64,000 nt of DNA, taken from contig MVBO01000001.1 of NCBI GenBank assembly GCA_002261195.1, forward strand, positions 260,051 through 324,050, given 5' to 3'. The notes below the pieces were generated by a model that saw only the letters and a list, made by a program, of their open reading frames with translations, was not told the origin of the DNA and did no database searches. A program made the position numbers and the translations under genes. Shown here piece by piece: positions 12,120 to 22,743 of this stretch. The stretch is from Bifiguratus adelaidae. Lineage: Eukaryota > Mucoromycota > Endogonomycetes > Endogonales. Positions within the stretch are counted from its first letter, which is position 1. Every line of letters starts with the position of its first letter.

Positions 12120-13434
12120 TATCATAAGCTAACAAATGTTGATACCTGTCTAATGGAGACTCTTATAGGACCGATTTGCCGTAGTGATACCGAGTTCGAC
12201 GGCGCTTACCCGCCCATCACTAGCAGAATCACTTGACGATGAACCTGGCAGCTTAATTTATGCGAACTCGAAGAAGATTGGGAGTCATTTTCGCTGAGCC
12301 AACAGATGGGCAACTTCTTGTGGGAGGCAGAATTGAGTTAAATCAACGGAGTTCATCAGTCCTCCAAAAATAAATAAGGAAATAGCAAAAACTTCAAGAC
12401 TCATCATTCATTAGAGAATTAAGTCACAGGATGTTTTGAGCTGTCATACTGTATTCATGTGGCGGGCATCGGTGATGTTCTACACGTTTTCGACAGTAAG
12501 AGAGACCTTGACACTGCCAGGGTCGATATTTTGTTTTATGGGAAAAGAATATCTATATCACACGGACAAATAGACCTCTCTTTAACTTTGATGGGCGTCT
12601 TTCGAAAGAAGCATATGAAAGTTGATACCCGTAGATAGATGTAATTCCTGCACTACGTCCATGGCAGCAGAAAATACAATACTTAGCCAAATAGTAATAG
12701 TCATTATAGGTCAATGTCCAGTCTTCACTGATCCATCCATAGTCTTGGGCTTTACGTTGTGTACACTACAATGGATTTGTTTGGCGTCACACTCATGCTT
12801 AAGGGTTGATCAACGGAGTTTAATATCAATATGGTCCATTTGTACACTACTGCATTGTACCCTGACACATGAACAAAAGAAATTGAAAGAGCTAATCCTT
12901 TTTCATCATGGAAAAAGGTACTCCTGCATATCTGACTAGCTCATTGATCAATTATGCATCACTCATCAGACATTATCAGAGGGACATATGAATATGAGCA
13001 GAGTCGACGGCAAAACTCAACTAGGCGTCAGGTGGGAGGTTAACTCCGTTATGCCATGAAGCTGAGGCTGTCACAGTTTATGTATAAAGTTCTACATACG
13101 TTTGATACAATGCAGATGGGGAACAAGCTAAATGTGAAAAACACAGAGTTTCTATTTTTACATGGGAAGGAGACAATGCATGGCGTGCGATTTGGTTTGC
13201 CTACTTAAGGATGTTTGATCTGGCTGAGAGTTTTTGAGAACAGCTCATGCAAGAATGTATGACCGTAGATATCAAAAAGTACTTTACTATGCACAAGAAT
13301 TCACCGTCAACAGCTGAAGAAGATGAAAGTAATTTGTTTCTCGCCATCATGATCGTGAAGCCGAAGTGCAAGCGGATAAGATCCATCCATCCACCAAGTC
13401 TTTCATTTAGGTTCCTGGAGGGCTTGCTGTTCTC
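12120..13434. other. AT-rich spacer downstream of the transposase
   Basis: No supported gene. I searched for a left terminal inverted repeat of the transposon in the few hundred bases below 13435 and found no convincing partner for the sequences on the other side, so the element boundary here is undefined. Confidence 0.4.
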
Positions 13435-14790
13435 TCAGAGATTCCTTTCTCCGCTTTTACATCGAGGAAAAAAGGACATTGCATGCCTAATCCAAGCCTG
13501 ACAATCTGCCCTTGTCACTTTATTGACCGATTCGCAGATACGATCACTCAATCGATCCTCAGCTCTCAGTGCGTTTCTCCTTATGCCAGCCTTTACCTTT
13601 GCCCAAAATTCCTCAATAGGGTTCAGAAATGGAGAATAGGGCGGCAGATAAAGACACTTGTAACCCCTACTTTCAACCAAATCGCGAACTTTAGCTGGGG
13701 TGTGGATTGGAGCATTGTCCATCACAAGATAATGACCTTTCATGTTGTTTCTATCTAGTACATTCATAACGTTGGACAAGTACGCTAGATAGTGTTCTGT
13801 TCGCGTTCCAATTCGGCCATTTAGTACGCTGACTACCTTCCCATTCCCCTTTCTTTTCTTAACCACGGTAGCAGCTTGCGGCTTCTTCAACGATATATCA
13901 ATGACTCCTGCTTCAGATATGGCGCCTAATATGCTAACCGTGACACCCCTTCCGGTTGGCACAGTACCTCTCGCTGGAGTACCTTTCAATGAGAGGCCAA
14001 AGTTTCTTTGAAGATGCAAGTTAAATCCTGATTCGTCGATGACAACACAATTATGGGCAAAATCTAAATCTTGCATCGCTTCCCATTGTTCAACCTTCTC
14101 CTTTCGCAAATTTATGACCCGATCTGCGTTCCTGGCTGCAGGTAGCTTTTCGAGCTTCTTCAGTGCTACTCTGCACTTTTGGACCAAGTGTCTATGTAAA
14201 GCTGACACTGATATACACAGTCATGTGAATGCCTCGCACAGTTTCTGTCTGATGTCTTCCAGTATAGAAGTTGGGTGCTTATCGATGTAGTCTATCAGAA
14301 ATTGAGTATGAGCTTCCATCAGCTTACCTTTGGCTCCAATTCTAGGCTGTCTGTTGCAAACAGGCAAACGTCTTTCTTCGTCGTCATTATACCTCTTGAT
14401 ATAGTGCTGAGCGGTTCTTATGTTAATACCCGTGATAAGTGCTGCGTCTTTCGCTGTTTTACCTTCCTCAATCACGAGGTCAAAAAGCTTTTCAATCTGA
14501 TCAAAGTTGTATCGTCGGTAAGATCCTCTGGGCTTTGGTTTTCTGTTCACGTTGGTATCTTTGACCAGTGATGCATTATCTGCGAGAGAACCAAGGTTTG
14601 CTGTAGTTCCTTCATCGCTAGACTCTAGTGGACCGGTATCCGTGAATGTACTGCGGGGAACGTGAGTTTGGGAAGCTGTGTCTGTGCTGTGCTGCGTATG
14701 AACTGATTGCAGCTGCTCGTGCGACTCGACAGCGCCAAGGGTTTCAGTACTATTTGTGAATATGAGTCCCTTACAGTCCACACCATGCAT
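13435..14790 (-). mobile_element. Tc1/mariner-IS630 superfamily transposase (DD34E), interrupted by one TGA
   Basis: A DDE transposase cuts and joins DNA for a cut-and-paste element. From ATG 14790 the frame runs 189 codons to TGA 14223-14221, then continues in the same frame to the stop at 13435. Read as one unit it is about 450 codons. The first part carries a helix-turn-helix (KTAAKDA-type segment GKTAKDAALITGINIRTAQH) for DNA binding. The second part carries the catalytic triad: D in VVIDESGF, D in VMDNAPIH, and E in LNPIEEFWAK, with 34 residues between the second D and the E. The sequence just after the TGA (SVSALHRHL) is the expected continuation, so nothing else appears to be lost. One nonsense change is the simplest explanation; an intron spanning the stop or readthrough are alternatives. 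Terminal repeats and TA duplications could not be fixed. Confidence 0.85.
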
Positions 14791-14867
14791 TTCTTTCTTG
14801 TGGCTTTAGCAAATTTGTTGTATTTTGACATAATGGTAGAGCAATGATGTCTGAGCCTCTGTCAGAA

Positions 14868-15215
14868 CAGTCTTGGCACCCAGTCCCAACGCAAATTCAA
14901 ATCAAACTCAGCGCAAATTGGCTTGCAAAAGACTGTACTTCATTTACCATAGCCAAAAATAAAAAGTTGCTAACCCAGAGATTAATGAAATATAGGATAA
15001 AGAAAAAATTCCTATTTATCAAATGGTCTTGTGGCCAAATTGGAAAGGCATCTGACTACGAATCAGGAGATTGCAGGTTCGAGCCCTGCCAAGATCATTT
15101 TTGTTTCAAGTTTTTGTCGTCGACGACGACAATTTTTACCATGGTTGAAATTTTGCTCAGTTTATTGCATTTAGATCTCGATATAATAAAGCCGCAGAGT
15201 GTTGGCACCACTGTC
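14868..15215. repeat. Short direct repeats around TTGGCACC flanking the tRNA-Arg
   Basis: CAGTCTTGGCACCCAGTC at 14868-14885 and AGAGTGTTGGCACCACTGTC at 15196-15215 share TTGGCACC and flanking bases in the same orientation. The second is followed by TA and resembles the end of a Tc1/mariner terminal repeat. They are too short to prove element ends. Confidence 0.3.
15025..15097 (+). tRNA. tRNA-Arg (ACG)
   Basis: The 5' arm GGTCTTG pairs with CAAGATC (one G-U), with discriminator A at 15097. The anticodon arm is closed by TCTGA/TCAGG with loop CTACGAA, anticodon ACG at 15058-15060. The T arm contains GGTTCGAGCCC. No intron is seen. It decodes CGN arginine codons after inosine modification of A34. 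It lies about 235 bp upstream of the transposase start codon, on the opposite strand. Confidence 0.9.
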
Positions 15216-15328
15216 TAGTTTTGCAATCGGTCCGGGATCAATTCATATGAGCACACGTCTGCAAAATCTCGCTCCAAAGTAGGACTTGCAAAAAACTTTT
15301 AAGAGCATGCTCTTATGGCTTCAATCAA

Positions 15329-15628
15329 ATCACGACGCCAATAGCAACACCGTCAAATTCCGTCTTGCCGATCGCCTTAACAGACGGCAAAGCCAAGTCA
15401 ACAGGTGCCTTCTCTCTGGTAGAAGGCATCAAGTGTGTGGCCGGTAAAAATGGCTCCGAATTCAGGTGGTTTCCACTTACACCGGAGGATACAACAACGC
15501 GCATTAAGTTGTCCTCCTAACCAGCTCTTCGGACCCAGAGTCACATTAAATATGACGACAGAAATGCTCTCGCCTCTTGCAGTGAAATGGTCAAAGATCC
15601 TGCAAGTGCGAGTCCATATCCTCTATGA
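15329..15628 (+). pseudogene. Decayed or partial ORF, function unknown
   Basis: A frame without a good start reads a plausible protein stretch (including GAFSLVEGIKCVAG and FRWFPLTPEDTTTRIKLSS) up to TAA 15518-15520. It then continues in the same frame to TGA 15626-15628. The composition looks like coding sequence, but there is no recognisable domain, no clear start and one internal stop. It may be a remnant of a secreted or enzyme gene, or an exon of something not visible here. Confidence 0.2.
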
Positions 15629-16618
15629 CAGAGTTGCATTGGGTAAGTATAGTCTCCAAGGTCAGACTTGCATTCTCTTCTTTGCAGTTCCCCATATGAG
15701 GCTTGCTCCCTGGCGTCACTGATATCCTTGCCTGTGGCCGTAAATTAAATCGGGGCAAGATTGACCTTCCTAACCAATTCCTCCAATCCAGGAGCCGCAT
15801 TGTCTGTAAGGATTGTAGGGTTTGCGGTCTGGGTAGAACAGGCTTGATTGTTTTGAAATACATGACTCATCCTTCCGCACAAGCTTGCGAGTCTGTGCGA
15901 TAAACTGTGTCTGGAACTGTGGTTCTGGTTGCGTATAATCTGAGTTTGAAACACCGCGCGGTATAACCGACTATGTAGCTCTTTTGATTGTAAGTGAGAA
16001 AGCGTGAGATAAAGAGTCTCCCGCAGATGAATAAAACCTCTTCGTCATTTAGCTCCACTGGGGGAATCATTGAAGTCCTTCAAAAGTCAAAATGATATTG
16101 AAAAAATGTCAAGGACATCTGTCAAGCTAAGCACTCAGACTATCTATCTCAATTTGTATCGCAATAGGCCATCCATGGCACCACGAATTGATACCGGTTT
16201 GGAATACGAACATCATTCCGATCAAAGCAGGCCCTTCTACACAGAGATTGATTTTTGACACATCGGTATGGCAGCGAGAACAATCTAACAGAGACCTTGT
16301 TTGGGCATGTCACGTGAAAAGTACAACAATCTTCGGCCGGGATATTCTTACATGTGCAATATATCGTCTCGCAAGGCATCCTGCTACCGTAGCATCATGA
16401 GTACGGTCCCGCCTCCTGCGACCCGTTAATGTTGTGCCAAGCCAACCGAATTTAGGTGGACTCAAATTCGTACGCCAAGCTTACACGTGGCTCAGTTTCT
16501 TGGTACTGAATATATATGGGCCAAGCTTAGACGTTGCCACAACTACTCTCTTTGTTCTGTTTGGTACTATTCTCACCCTCCCAAACCACTCAAGCTCATT
16601 GCTTGCCACGTCAAGACC
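15629..16618. other. Spacer and promoter region before the LITAF-domain gene
   Basis: Several short frames overlap here without family features. The last 150 bases or so presumably serve as promoter and 5' UTR of the gene starting at 16619. An in-frame upstream extension of that gene reaches 16487 but has non-protein-like sequence. Confidence 0.4.
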
Positions 16619-17113
16619 ATGGTGAACACACAAAACACCCCTTCTGAACATGCGCACGTTACCGACCTGCAGGGCGGCAACCTTTACCCTGACATAGTGC
16701 CCGAACAAGAACCACCAGCGTACATTGCAAGCACATCGCCCATGAACCAAGCGGGTTCCGAAGCGGTACCATTGACTTCTGGAGATCACAAGAAGCCGCT
16801 TCCCGACAGCCCTACCCACGCTCCTACTCCCTTGATGTCTCCGCCAGTGGTCTATTTGCCTCCTGCCATTCCCATTGAAGAGCTTCGTACCGAGCCAGCT
16901 GTCATCCTTTGTCCGCACTGCAACACCCTATCGCTCACCAGGATCCGTCACAAGAATGGCGCAGCCAACTGGCTATCGTGTATTGGCATGCTTTTGCTTG
17001 GCATCACGGCTCTCGGTGTTTGCTTGGTGCCCTTTTGTATCACCTCACTCAAGGACGTAATTCACGAGTGCGGCCATTGTCATCAAGTGGTCGGCAAGTA
17101 CAAGCGAATATAA
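16619..17113 (+). CDS. LITAF-domain (SIMPLE-like) membrane-associated zinc-ribbon protein
   Basis: A 164-aa single-exon protein. LITAF-domain proteins sit on the cytosolic face of endosomal and plasma membranes and take part in protein sorting; animal members recruit NEDD4-type ubiquitin ligases and ESCRT parts. Here C98-x2-C101 (CPHC) and C151-x2-C154 (CGHC) form the split zinc-binding site. Between them is a hydrophobic segment, about residues 118-143, that inserts in the membrane without crossing it. The ending HECGHCHQVVGKYKR is a family signature. The disordered N-terminus has a PPAY motif at 32-35, a likely ligand for WW domains of an Rsp5-type ligase. Start chosen at ATG 16619 (ACCATGG context), because the in-frame extension upstream is unlike the family. 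It is flanked by non-coding DNA and shows no operon-like partner. Confidence 0.85.
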   Translation: MVNTQNTPSEHAHVTDLQGGNLYPDIVPEQEPPAYIASTSPMNQAGSEAVPLTSGDHKKPLPDSPTHAPTPLMSPPVVYLPPAIPIEELRTEPAVILCPHCNTLSLTRIRHKNGAANWLSCIGMLLLGITALGVCLVPFCITSLKDVIHECGHCHQVVGKYKRI

Positions 17114-18009
17114 CGACATTCTGAATACATTATGTGTCAATCCTTTCCATTCACCATATCTTTGCTAAGCACTGTATGTATAACTAACTTTGGCATTGAC
17201 TTCTTCATATACGTAATAAAAGCAATTTACCATTTTGTATGGTGCATAATACCCGTTCTACGAAACTGAATTGATTACATCTTGGTTGTCGACTTGCACG
17301 ACGAACAGATTCCGCCTCACAGAGATCCCTATCCCCGCTATTATCGCATGTCCGTTCCTCGCCACCAAGTCAATCGCTAAGAGTACAATGGACCTTTTCA
17401 TGGCATATATGGCAGACAGCGGTCGCTCCGTAACATGCAGGATTTGATGTTACTCACCTCCTTCCCAGGCCATCATGGCGAGCACTCAACTTGCTTATCC
17501 GTTTAGTGCTATTATGTACCCTTTTGATGAAAACCTGCAACCACTCATGAATCTTGTAGGCTACCTTGCCGGGTCATATTCTCACTCACATGGTCAGTGC
17601 ACGTCGATTTTCTTCGATTTCGCGCCAATAGACGCACGCGCAAAATTTACCCGGTCAAGGGCCCGATCATCGGCCCATATCGCACGGCGACAAGGATGAC
17701 CTTTGGGCCGGGCTACGTACAATTAACAGCCTACCCACTGATTATGGAGCATACCAAGACCAGATCCTGCAATACCATATCCACCCATGGAAGCACAGAA
17801 CCGTGAATAATGGCACAGACGTTTCCCTGTTGCCCATTACCATAAACGGAATATTGGGGGATCAGCACGACGATCCTCGCCGATACTCGCAGCGCTTTTC
17901 TTCTCTCGCTTTCTCTCACTCCTCTTTTCTCTCTCACCCGCTACTTTATATATTTCTCTTGGCGTTTTGCCTTCTCCGCATTTCTTTGGTGATTTGATCA
18001 AGTGCAACT
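17114..18009. promoter_or_regulatory. Spacer with pyrimidine-rich promoter and leader of the cyclopropane synthase gene
   Basis: The 5' two thirds show nothing coding that I can support. From about 17890 to 18009 there is a dense CT-rich tract followed by a TTTATATA element at about 17944-17951. Such pyrimidine tracts just upstream of the start are typical of well-expressed fungal genes. The exact transcription start cannot be given. Confidence 0.45.
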
Positions 18010-19875
18010 ATGTCTTTGCAGAAGCCGAAGCAGTATCCAAATAGGTTTATTGCCTACGCGGACTCGTCCTTCCAATTTGTCAAGGAAACCTTCGTTGGCA
18101 AGTCTTGGCCATCGGTGGTCAATATCGGTAAGTGTAGTTGGCGTACAGATGCGATAGGCGTGGGAGACAGAGAGCACCAGAAGACGGTCAGAGATGTTCG
18201 AGTCATCTATGGCTTCGGGGCCATCGGCCTCAACCTTATCGACTCAATCACTCATGGTTTACTCTCTTATATATCCTTTACAGCTCGCTACACCTTCTTG
18301 ACTCTTCTCTCCAATGTTAAACACGGTCACCTTCGCGTGCTCTCGCAAGAAGAGGTGTTTGAGTTTGGTGAAAAGATCGTCTCGCATCGGGAGTCGGACG
18401 GGGCCGGGGTGAATGCGCAAGGTGACGAGGTCATTCAGGTGACACTCAAGGTCATTGATGACAAGTTTTGGGTGCGGTTACTGGTGCTTAGTGATATGGT
18501 AAGTAGCGCGTGCTCTCGAAACCAAATTTGAGGGGCCTGTACAGCGGTCACATTTGCGGAGATTTGGTCCATGGCACTCACTCAAGGGATTGGATAGGGC
18601 TTCTCAGAGGCATACATGAATGAAGAAGTCTATGTTGATAATCTCGTGGGGCTTATCCGGGTAAGTTTGGGCGTCGCGGGAAGGCTCTTTTCAATGGCTT
18701 GTCATTCTTTCCGTATGCCAACGTTGATTTTAGCTGTTTATCCAAAATCGTACAGCGTTGCAAGAAGTCAACACGCCCTACTCTTCCGTGTTCAATGCGA
18801 TTGCTAATCTGGCCAACTCCCCCTGGGTGACCAACACCCTGTCGAATGCCATGAACAATATTCAAGCCCATTACGACATTTCGAACGACATGTTTGCTGC
18901 ATTTTTGGACGAGACCATGATGTACAGTTGTGCCTGCTGGTCACATGTCCCATATCACAAGGGCGAAAAGAGATGGGATTCAAGCGAAAGTCTGTACGAT
19001 GCTCAGCTGCGAAAGATCCACAAAGTTATCGAACTCGCACGAATACGCAAAGGCGATCATGTTTTGGAAATTGGATCGGGATGGGGTGGATTTGCCATTG
19101 AAGCGGTTCGGACTACGGGATGTCGAGTCACTAGTTTGACTCTGTCAGCGGAACAGAAGGCTCTCGCTGATCAACGAATCGCTGCTGCCGGCCTGCAAGA
19201 TAAAATTGACATTCTCCTGTGTGATTATCGATCACTCCCTCAAGAACATCAGTTCGACAAGGTTGTATCGATCGAAATGATTGAAGCTGTTGGCAAGGAA
19301 TTCATGGACACCTACTTTGCATCCATCGATGGTTTTCTAAAGCGCCATCATGGCGATGGGAATGTAACGGACGCTGCTGCGGTCCTTCAATGCATCACCA
19401 TGCCAGAAAGTCGGTACGAGGCCTATAGTCGATCTCTAGACTTTATTCGCAAGTACATCTTCCCCGGTGAGTGCCATTGGCTCAGATATTGTCACGGTGA
19501 CCGTTTTCTCATGCTCAGATTCCAGGCGGACATCTTCCATCCTTGACTCACATTCTCACCTCTGCCAACAAAGCATCCAAAGGACAGCTTGTGCCTGACT
19601 CGACCGCCAACATTGGCCCACACTACGTTCGGACACTGCGCCTATGGCGAGAGCAATTCCTGCTCAACTTTGACTCGGATATCGCACCTGGCCTTCGACA
19701 AAAGTATCCCGCCATGACCGAGCACGAACTCAACGTCTTCCGACGCAAATGGGAATACTACTTTGCTTACTGTGAAGGTGGCTTCCGACAGAACACTGTT
19801 GGTGTGCACTGGGTTGTCTTGAAGCGGGAAGGATCCAGAGGCACTTGGGTAGAAGATGAGAACATTCCGCTCTAG
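18010..19875 (+). CDS. Cyclopropane-fatty-acyl-phospholipid synthase family methyltransferase
   Basis: This SAM-dependent enzyme adds a methylene group across a double bond of membrane phospholipid acyl chains, or methylates a related lipid. Exons: 18010-18127, 18284-18498, 18598-18660, 18734-19466 and 19526-19875, giving 492 aa with all phases consistent. The N-terminal region contains ARYTFLTLLSNVKHGHLRV, then GFSEAYM, both typical of the family. The SAM site is VLEIGSGWGGFAIEA; the MMYSCACW motif corresponds to the conserved Y-S-C-x-x-W near the active site. The C-terminus has FPGGHLPS and a W-x-Y-Y-F-x-Y-C-E-x-GF block. The first intron is 156 nt, a multiple of three, and has no stop codon, so its retention would insert 52 residues. 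Fungal relatives exist, so recent bacterial transfer is not implied; introns argue for long residence. Confidence 0.9.
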
Positions 19876-20062
19876 TGCCCCATCTCATGCTGCCGTGATG
19901 CGCATGGTCAATCCCTCGGTCGCTCTTGCCGTTGAGTGACCTTAGAACAGCTTTGCTCTCTAGCGCTGTCGATAACGCTGAAACATAACTTATTAGCGTG
20001 TATTCTATGGATCCTATAATTACACTGAAATATCGCTTATTGCATAGAACAGAGGGGCCTCT

Positions 20063-20343
20063 GAACCCTACCCATCTGTTGGATACTGAAGCTGAGTACG
20101 GTTACCTGGAACACGACATGTTTCACTCTCGGCATCCTTGCCACACAGCTCTCTTGTTCCGCCAATAGAACGTTTGACTCGCGGAAACGAAAACAATGGC
20201 AATATATCCAATGGCCAATCACGGCGGCGGGATCGGCCTGGATCCGCGTTCCAACAGTACTGCGTGATATATGGCTAGAGCAGCCGACGGTAGTCTCTTT
20301 TTTCGCAGTTCTGATCATATCTGTTGCCACCATTGTGCCTTAA
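20063..20343 (+). pseudogene. Membrane-protein-like open frame ending at TAA, no start codon
   Basis: A frame without ATG reads a protein-like sequence with about three hydrophobic segments (such as FTLGILATQLS and VVSFFAVLIISVATIV) separated by a basic loop, SRKRKQWQ. It stops at TAA 20341-20343, but the same frame continues directly into the ORF at 20347-21303. The two may therefore be one gene with a nonsense codon, or exons separated by an intron that I could not place. An upstream exon providing the start was not found. Confidence 0.3.
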
Positions 20344-20421
20344 AGTGTGAACCTAGTCTACTTTTCACCGGGTGCGCTGCCTTGTGCAATCGTGCTCATT
20401 TTGCTCGCCACTCTTGTCCTT

Positions 20422-21303
20422 ATGGATGCTTGCTCGCAACAGCTCATGGACCGCTACAAACCTCACGCGCACATACAATCGTCCGAAGTCCGATGGGATA
20501 CGCTGGCTGGCCAGGATGACATGGTCAACAACTCCATTGACGATATGAAATATGGGCATTTAGCCATGTCAAGGTATTCCTCTTGGTTTTCAAGTATTAC
20601 CAGCGGCACACTTGAACTTGTCCCCACCCCAAACTCCTATGTCAACACCACAGCACGACCCAAAACATTCCAAGCATACCATCACTCTTCACCATCCACG
20701 CAATCCCTATCGTCCGTTTCCTTTTCTATCTCGTCTTCGGGTGCTCGTACATGTCCTGGCTCGGGCGTTCTGAGCTCAACAAGTTCCATGAAGAGCACTT
20801 TACTGGTTCTGGATAACACATGGAACACCCAAACTACCGATGGACCTTTAGCACAGCCGAGAAGTCGGTCATTTCAAAGTGTCTTGCCAACGACTGGAGA
20901 CTTGGAAGCCGGCGAGGGAGAAGAGCTATTATCAGACGGCGTACAGCACGATATCACCAGGCGTGTACGACAACTTTACGATCCACCGGAAATGCCACAG
21001 TGGGATGACAATATAAGAGATTGGTTACGACATGCAACACCTCAAGATAATGCCCTCAAAATCTCACTCGATGAAGCCTATTTTTCTTCGAATGCTATGG
21101 TACATAATGCGGAGACGGCAAGGAGGTATTGCCATCGGATGCCCTATCAACATCAACAATTCATGTACTCGTCCTGCAGTCTGGCTACCGATCCCTACTT
21201 TCAACCGCACGAAAAGCCCAGGTCACTCCTTGGACGGATCAAGAAGACATGGGCCAAGATGTTTAGGGTGATGAAGAGGATAAAAAGACGGCGAGACGAG
21301 TGA
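20422..21303 (+). CDS. Unknown protein with hydrophobic N-terminal region and basic C-terminus
   Basis: First ATG of the frame is at 20422, giving about 293 aa. The frame is open back to 20344, and that part includes another hydrophobic segment (ALPCAIVLILLATLVL), so the true N-terminus is probably upstream and membrane-spanning. The middle is Ser/Thr-rich and likely disordered. The C-terminal 100 residues are more structured-looking, with MPQWDDNIRDWLRHATP, and the protein ends in a strongly basic tail (KRIKRRRDE). I do not recognise the family. It lies between the cyclopropane synthase gene and the convergent dioxygenase gene. See the entry at 20063-20343 for a possible N-terminal part. Confidence 0.45.
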   Translation: MDACSQQLMDRYKPHAHIQSSEVRWDTLAGQDDMVNNSIDDMKYGHLAMSRYSSWFSSITSGTLELVPTPNSYVNTTARPKTFQAYHHSSPSTQSLSSVSFSISSSGARTCPGSGVLSSTSSMKSTLLVLDNTWNTQTTDGPLAQPRSRSFQSVLPTTGDLEAGEGEELLSDGVQHDITRRVRQLYDPPEMPQWDDNIRDWLRHATPQDNALKISLDEAYFSSNAMVHNAETARRYCHRMPYQHQQFMYSSCSLATDPYFQPHEKPRSLLGRIKKTWAKMFRVMKRIKRRRDE

Positions 21304-21505
21304 ACTCGGTTGCATGTCCATTAAAAGCATTACTATCTATTAAATGATTCCCTTGAGCTAGGCTCAATGCATTGTTCTCTTGCTAAAGGTATACGACTGC
21401 ATCGTGTAAAGTTTTATTCACGTAATCTTACAAAAGCACGTACTCAACCAGGAGTATTGAACACAAAACATCATTGTTTAGACCTCTCCCTACACTCGAA
21501 AATTC

Positions 21506-22743
21506 TTATTGCTTTCCATTGGCCTTCTGCTCGGCTTCAGCTTGTGCTCTGCTCTTGCTGTTGGGGTCAAAGTAAGGGATCTCAGCTTGAGGAGTAACAC
21601 GACGTCCATGGCGACGTTGTCCATCGAAATTCCAAATGGCTGTATGGAATGTGTGGCGATTATCCCAAAACTATAAAGCACGATCAGAGACGCTACGATA
21701 GCAGGTCTGCCATTCGACTTACGGCAACGGTATTCTTCTCCCACTTCAGGCGGACGTGGAAGTCGTAACCGCCTGCGAGGTGTGCAAACAAGTATTGCAA
21801 CACCGCATCACTTTCGTCCTCGCTCAGCTCGACAATACGGCGAGTAAAGCCAGGATTGACAAAGAGAGACTTGTAACCCGTTACTGGGTGAGTACGGATG
21901 ATGGGATGGGTAGAAATGATGGGTTCACGACGAATGGGGCCACCATATTTCTTGGCTTGTTCAGCTTGCTCGACGCCGGAATGCGTGGCGGTAAGACCTT
22001 CGAGGAATTTCCGAAAAGCAGGCGACAACTTGTCATAGGCAGCATAGCCGGAAGCCCACCTACACACATTGATGAGATTCTGCATGATAAATAGATCTAG
22101 AGACTCACAGAGTGTCACCACCAGAGGTGGGAAGCTCGTCGATCAAGAGGGTAGTGTATCCAGCCGGTTGCCGTTCATAGGTAATATCACTGTGCCAAAA
22201 CTTGGCATGGGATCGATTCCCATAAGCACGACCGACCTTGCCTTCTGCATCCGAAAAGACAACCAAGATCTCTTCCTGGTTCTCGGCTTGAGGGGTACCG
22301 GCCGTTTGATGGATATGCAAGCGTCCAAAATAGCGTCCGAGTTCAAGTTGTTGCTCGGGCGTTAGATCTTGATCACGAAAGACAACGAGACCACGATGGG
22401 AGAGCAAGAGAGCCAGTTCCTCCTTTTGTTGATCGGTCAATTGAGACAATTGGATGCCTGAGAGCTCAGTACCGATGTGAGGCGTCAGTTCAGTACGCTT
22501 GGTAACGGCGGAAAGTAGCGCAGAAAGGGAAGGATCGGCGTTCAAGGCACGATCATGGTATTCATAATCCTCCAAGGGTGGGTACTTGATATCGCGGTAA
22601 ACAGGGTCATTGGGATGCTTGGGTGCGTTGACCGAGAGATTGGCCAATTTGTCCTTGACAGACTCGGTCGTTTGGGTGAGCGTCTCAACAGCGGTAGCAG
22701 CGGGAGGAGCCATGTGTTGATTTCGTCGTGCCAATGGTCCCAT
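21506..22743 (-). CDS. TauD/TfdA-family Fe(II)/2-oxoglutarate dioxygenase (taurine or sulfonate dioxygenase-like)
   Basis: Enzymes of this family use iron, oxygen and 2-oxoglutarate to hydroxylate a substrate; the fungal JLP1 type releases sulfite from sulfonates for use as a sulfur source. Exons on the minus strand: 22743-22109, 22059-21723 and 21670-21506, giving 378 aa. The iron site is H184-x-D186 in FWHSD, with the distal histidine in WDNRHTFHTA at about 330-333. The 2-oxoglutarate arginine is in the following RRHGRRVT block. The N-terminal half contains GLVVFRDQDLTPEQQLELGR, typical of the family. A second in-frame ATG lies at 22713. Substrate cannot be told from sequence; taurine, other sulfonates or an unrelated acid are possible. 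It is convergent with the unknown gene ending at 21303. Confidence 0.88.

Noticed and set aside
18010-19875. Recent bacterial transfer of the cyclopropane synthase
   Set aside because: Four introns of local type and a fungal-style N- and C-terminus point to a long-established fungal gene.
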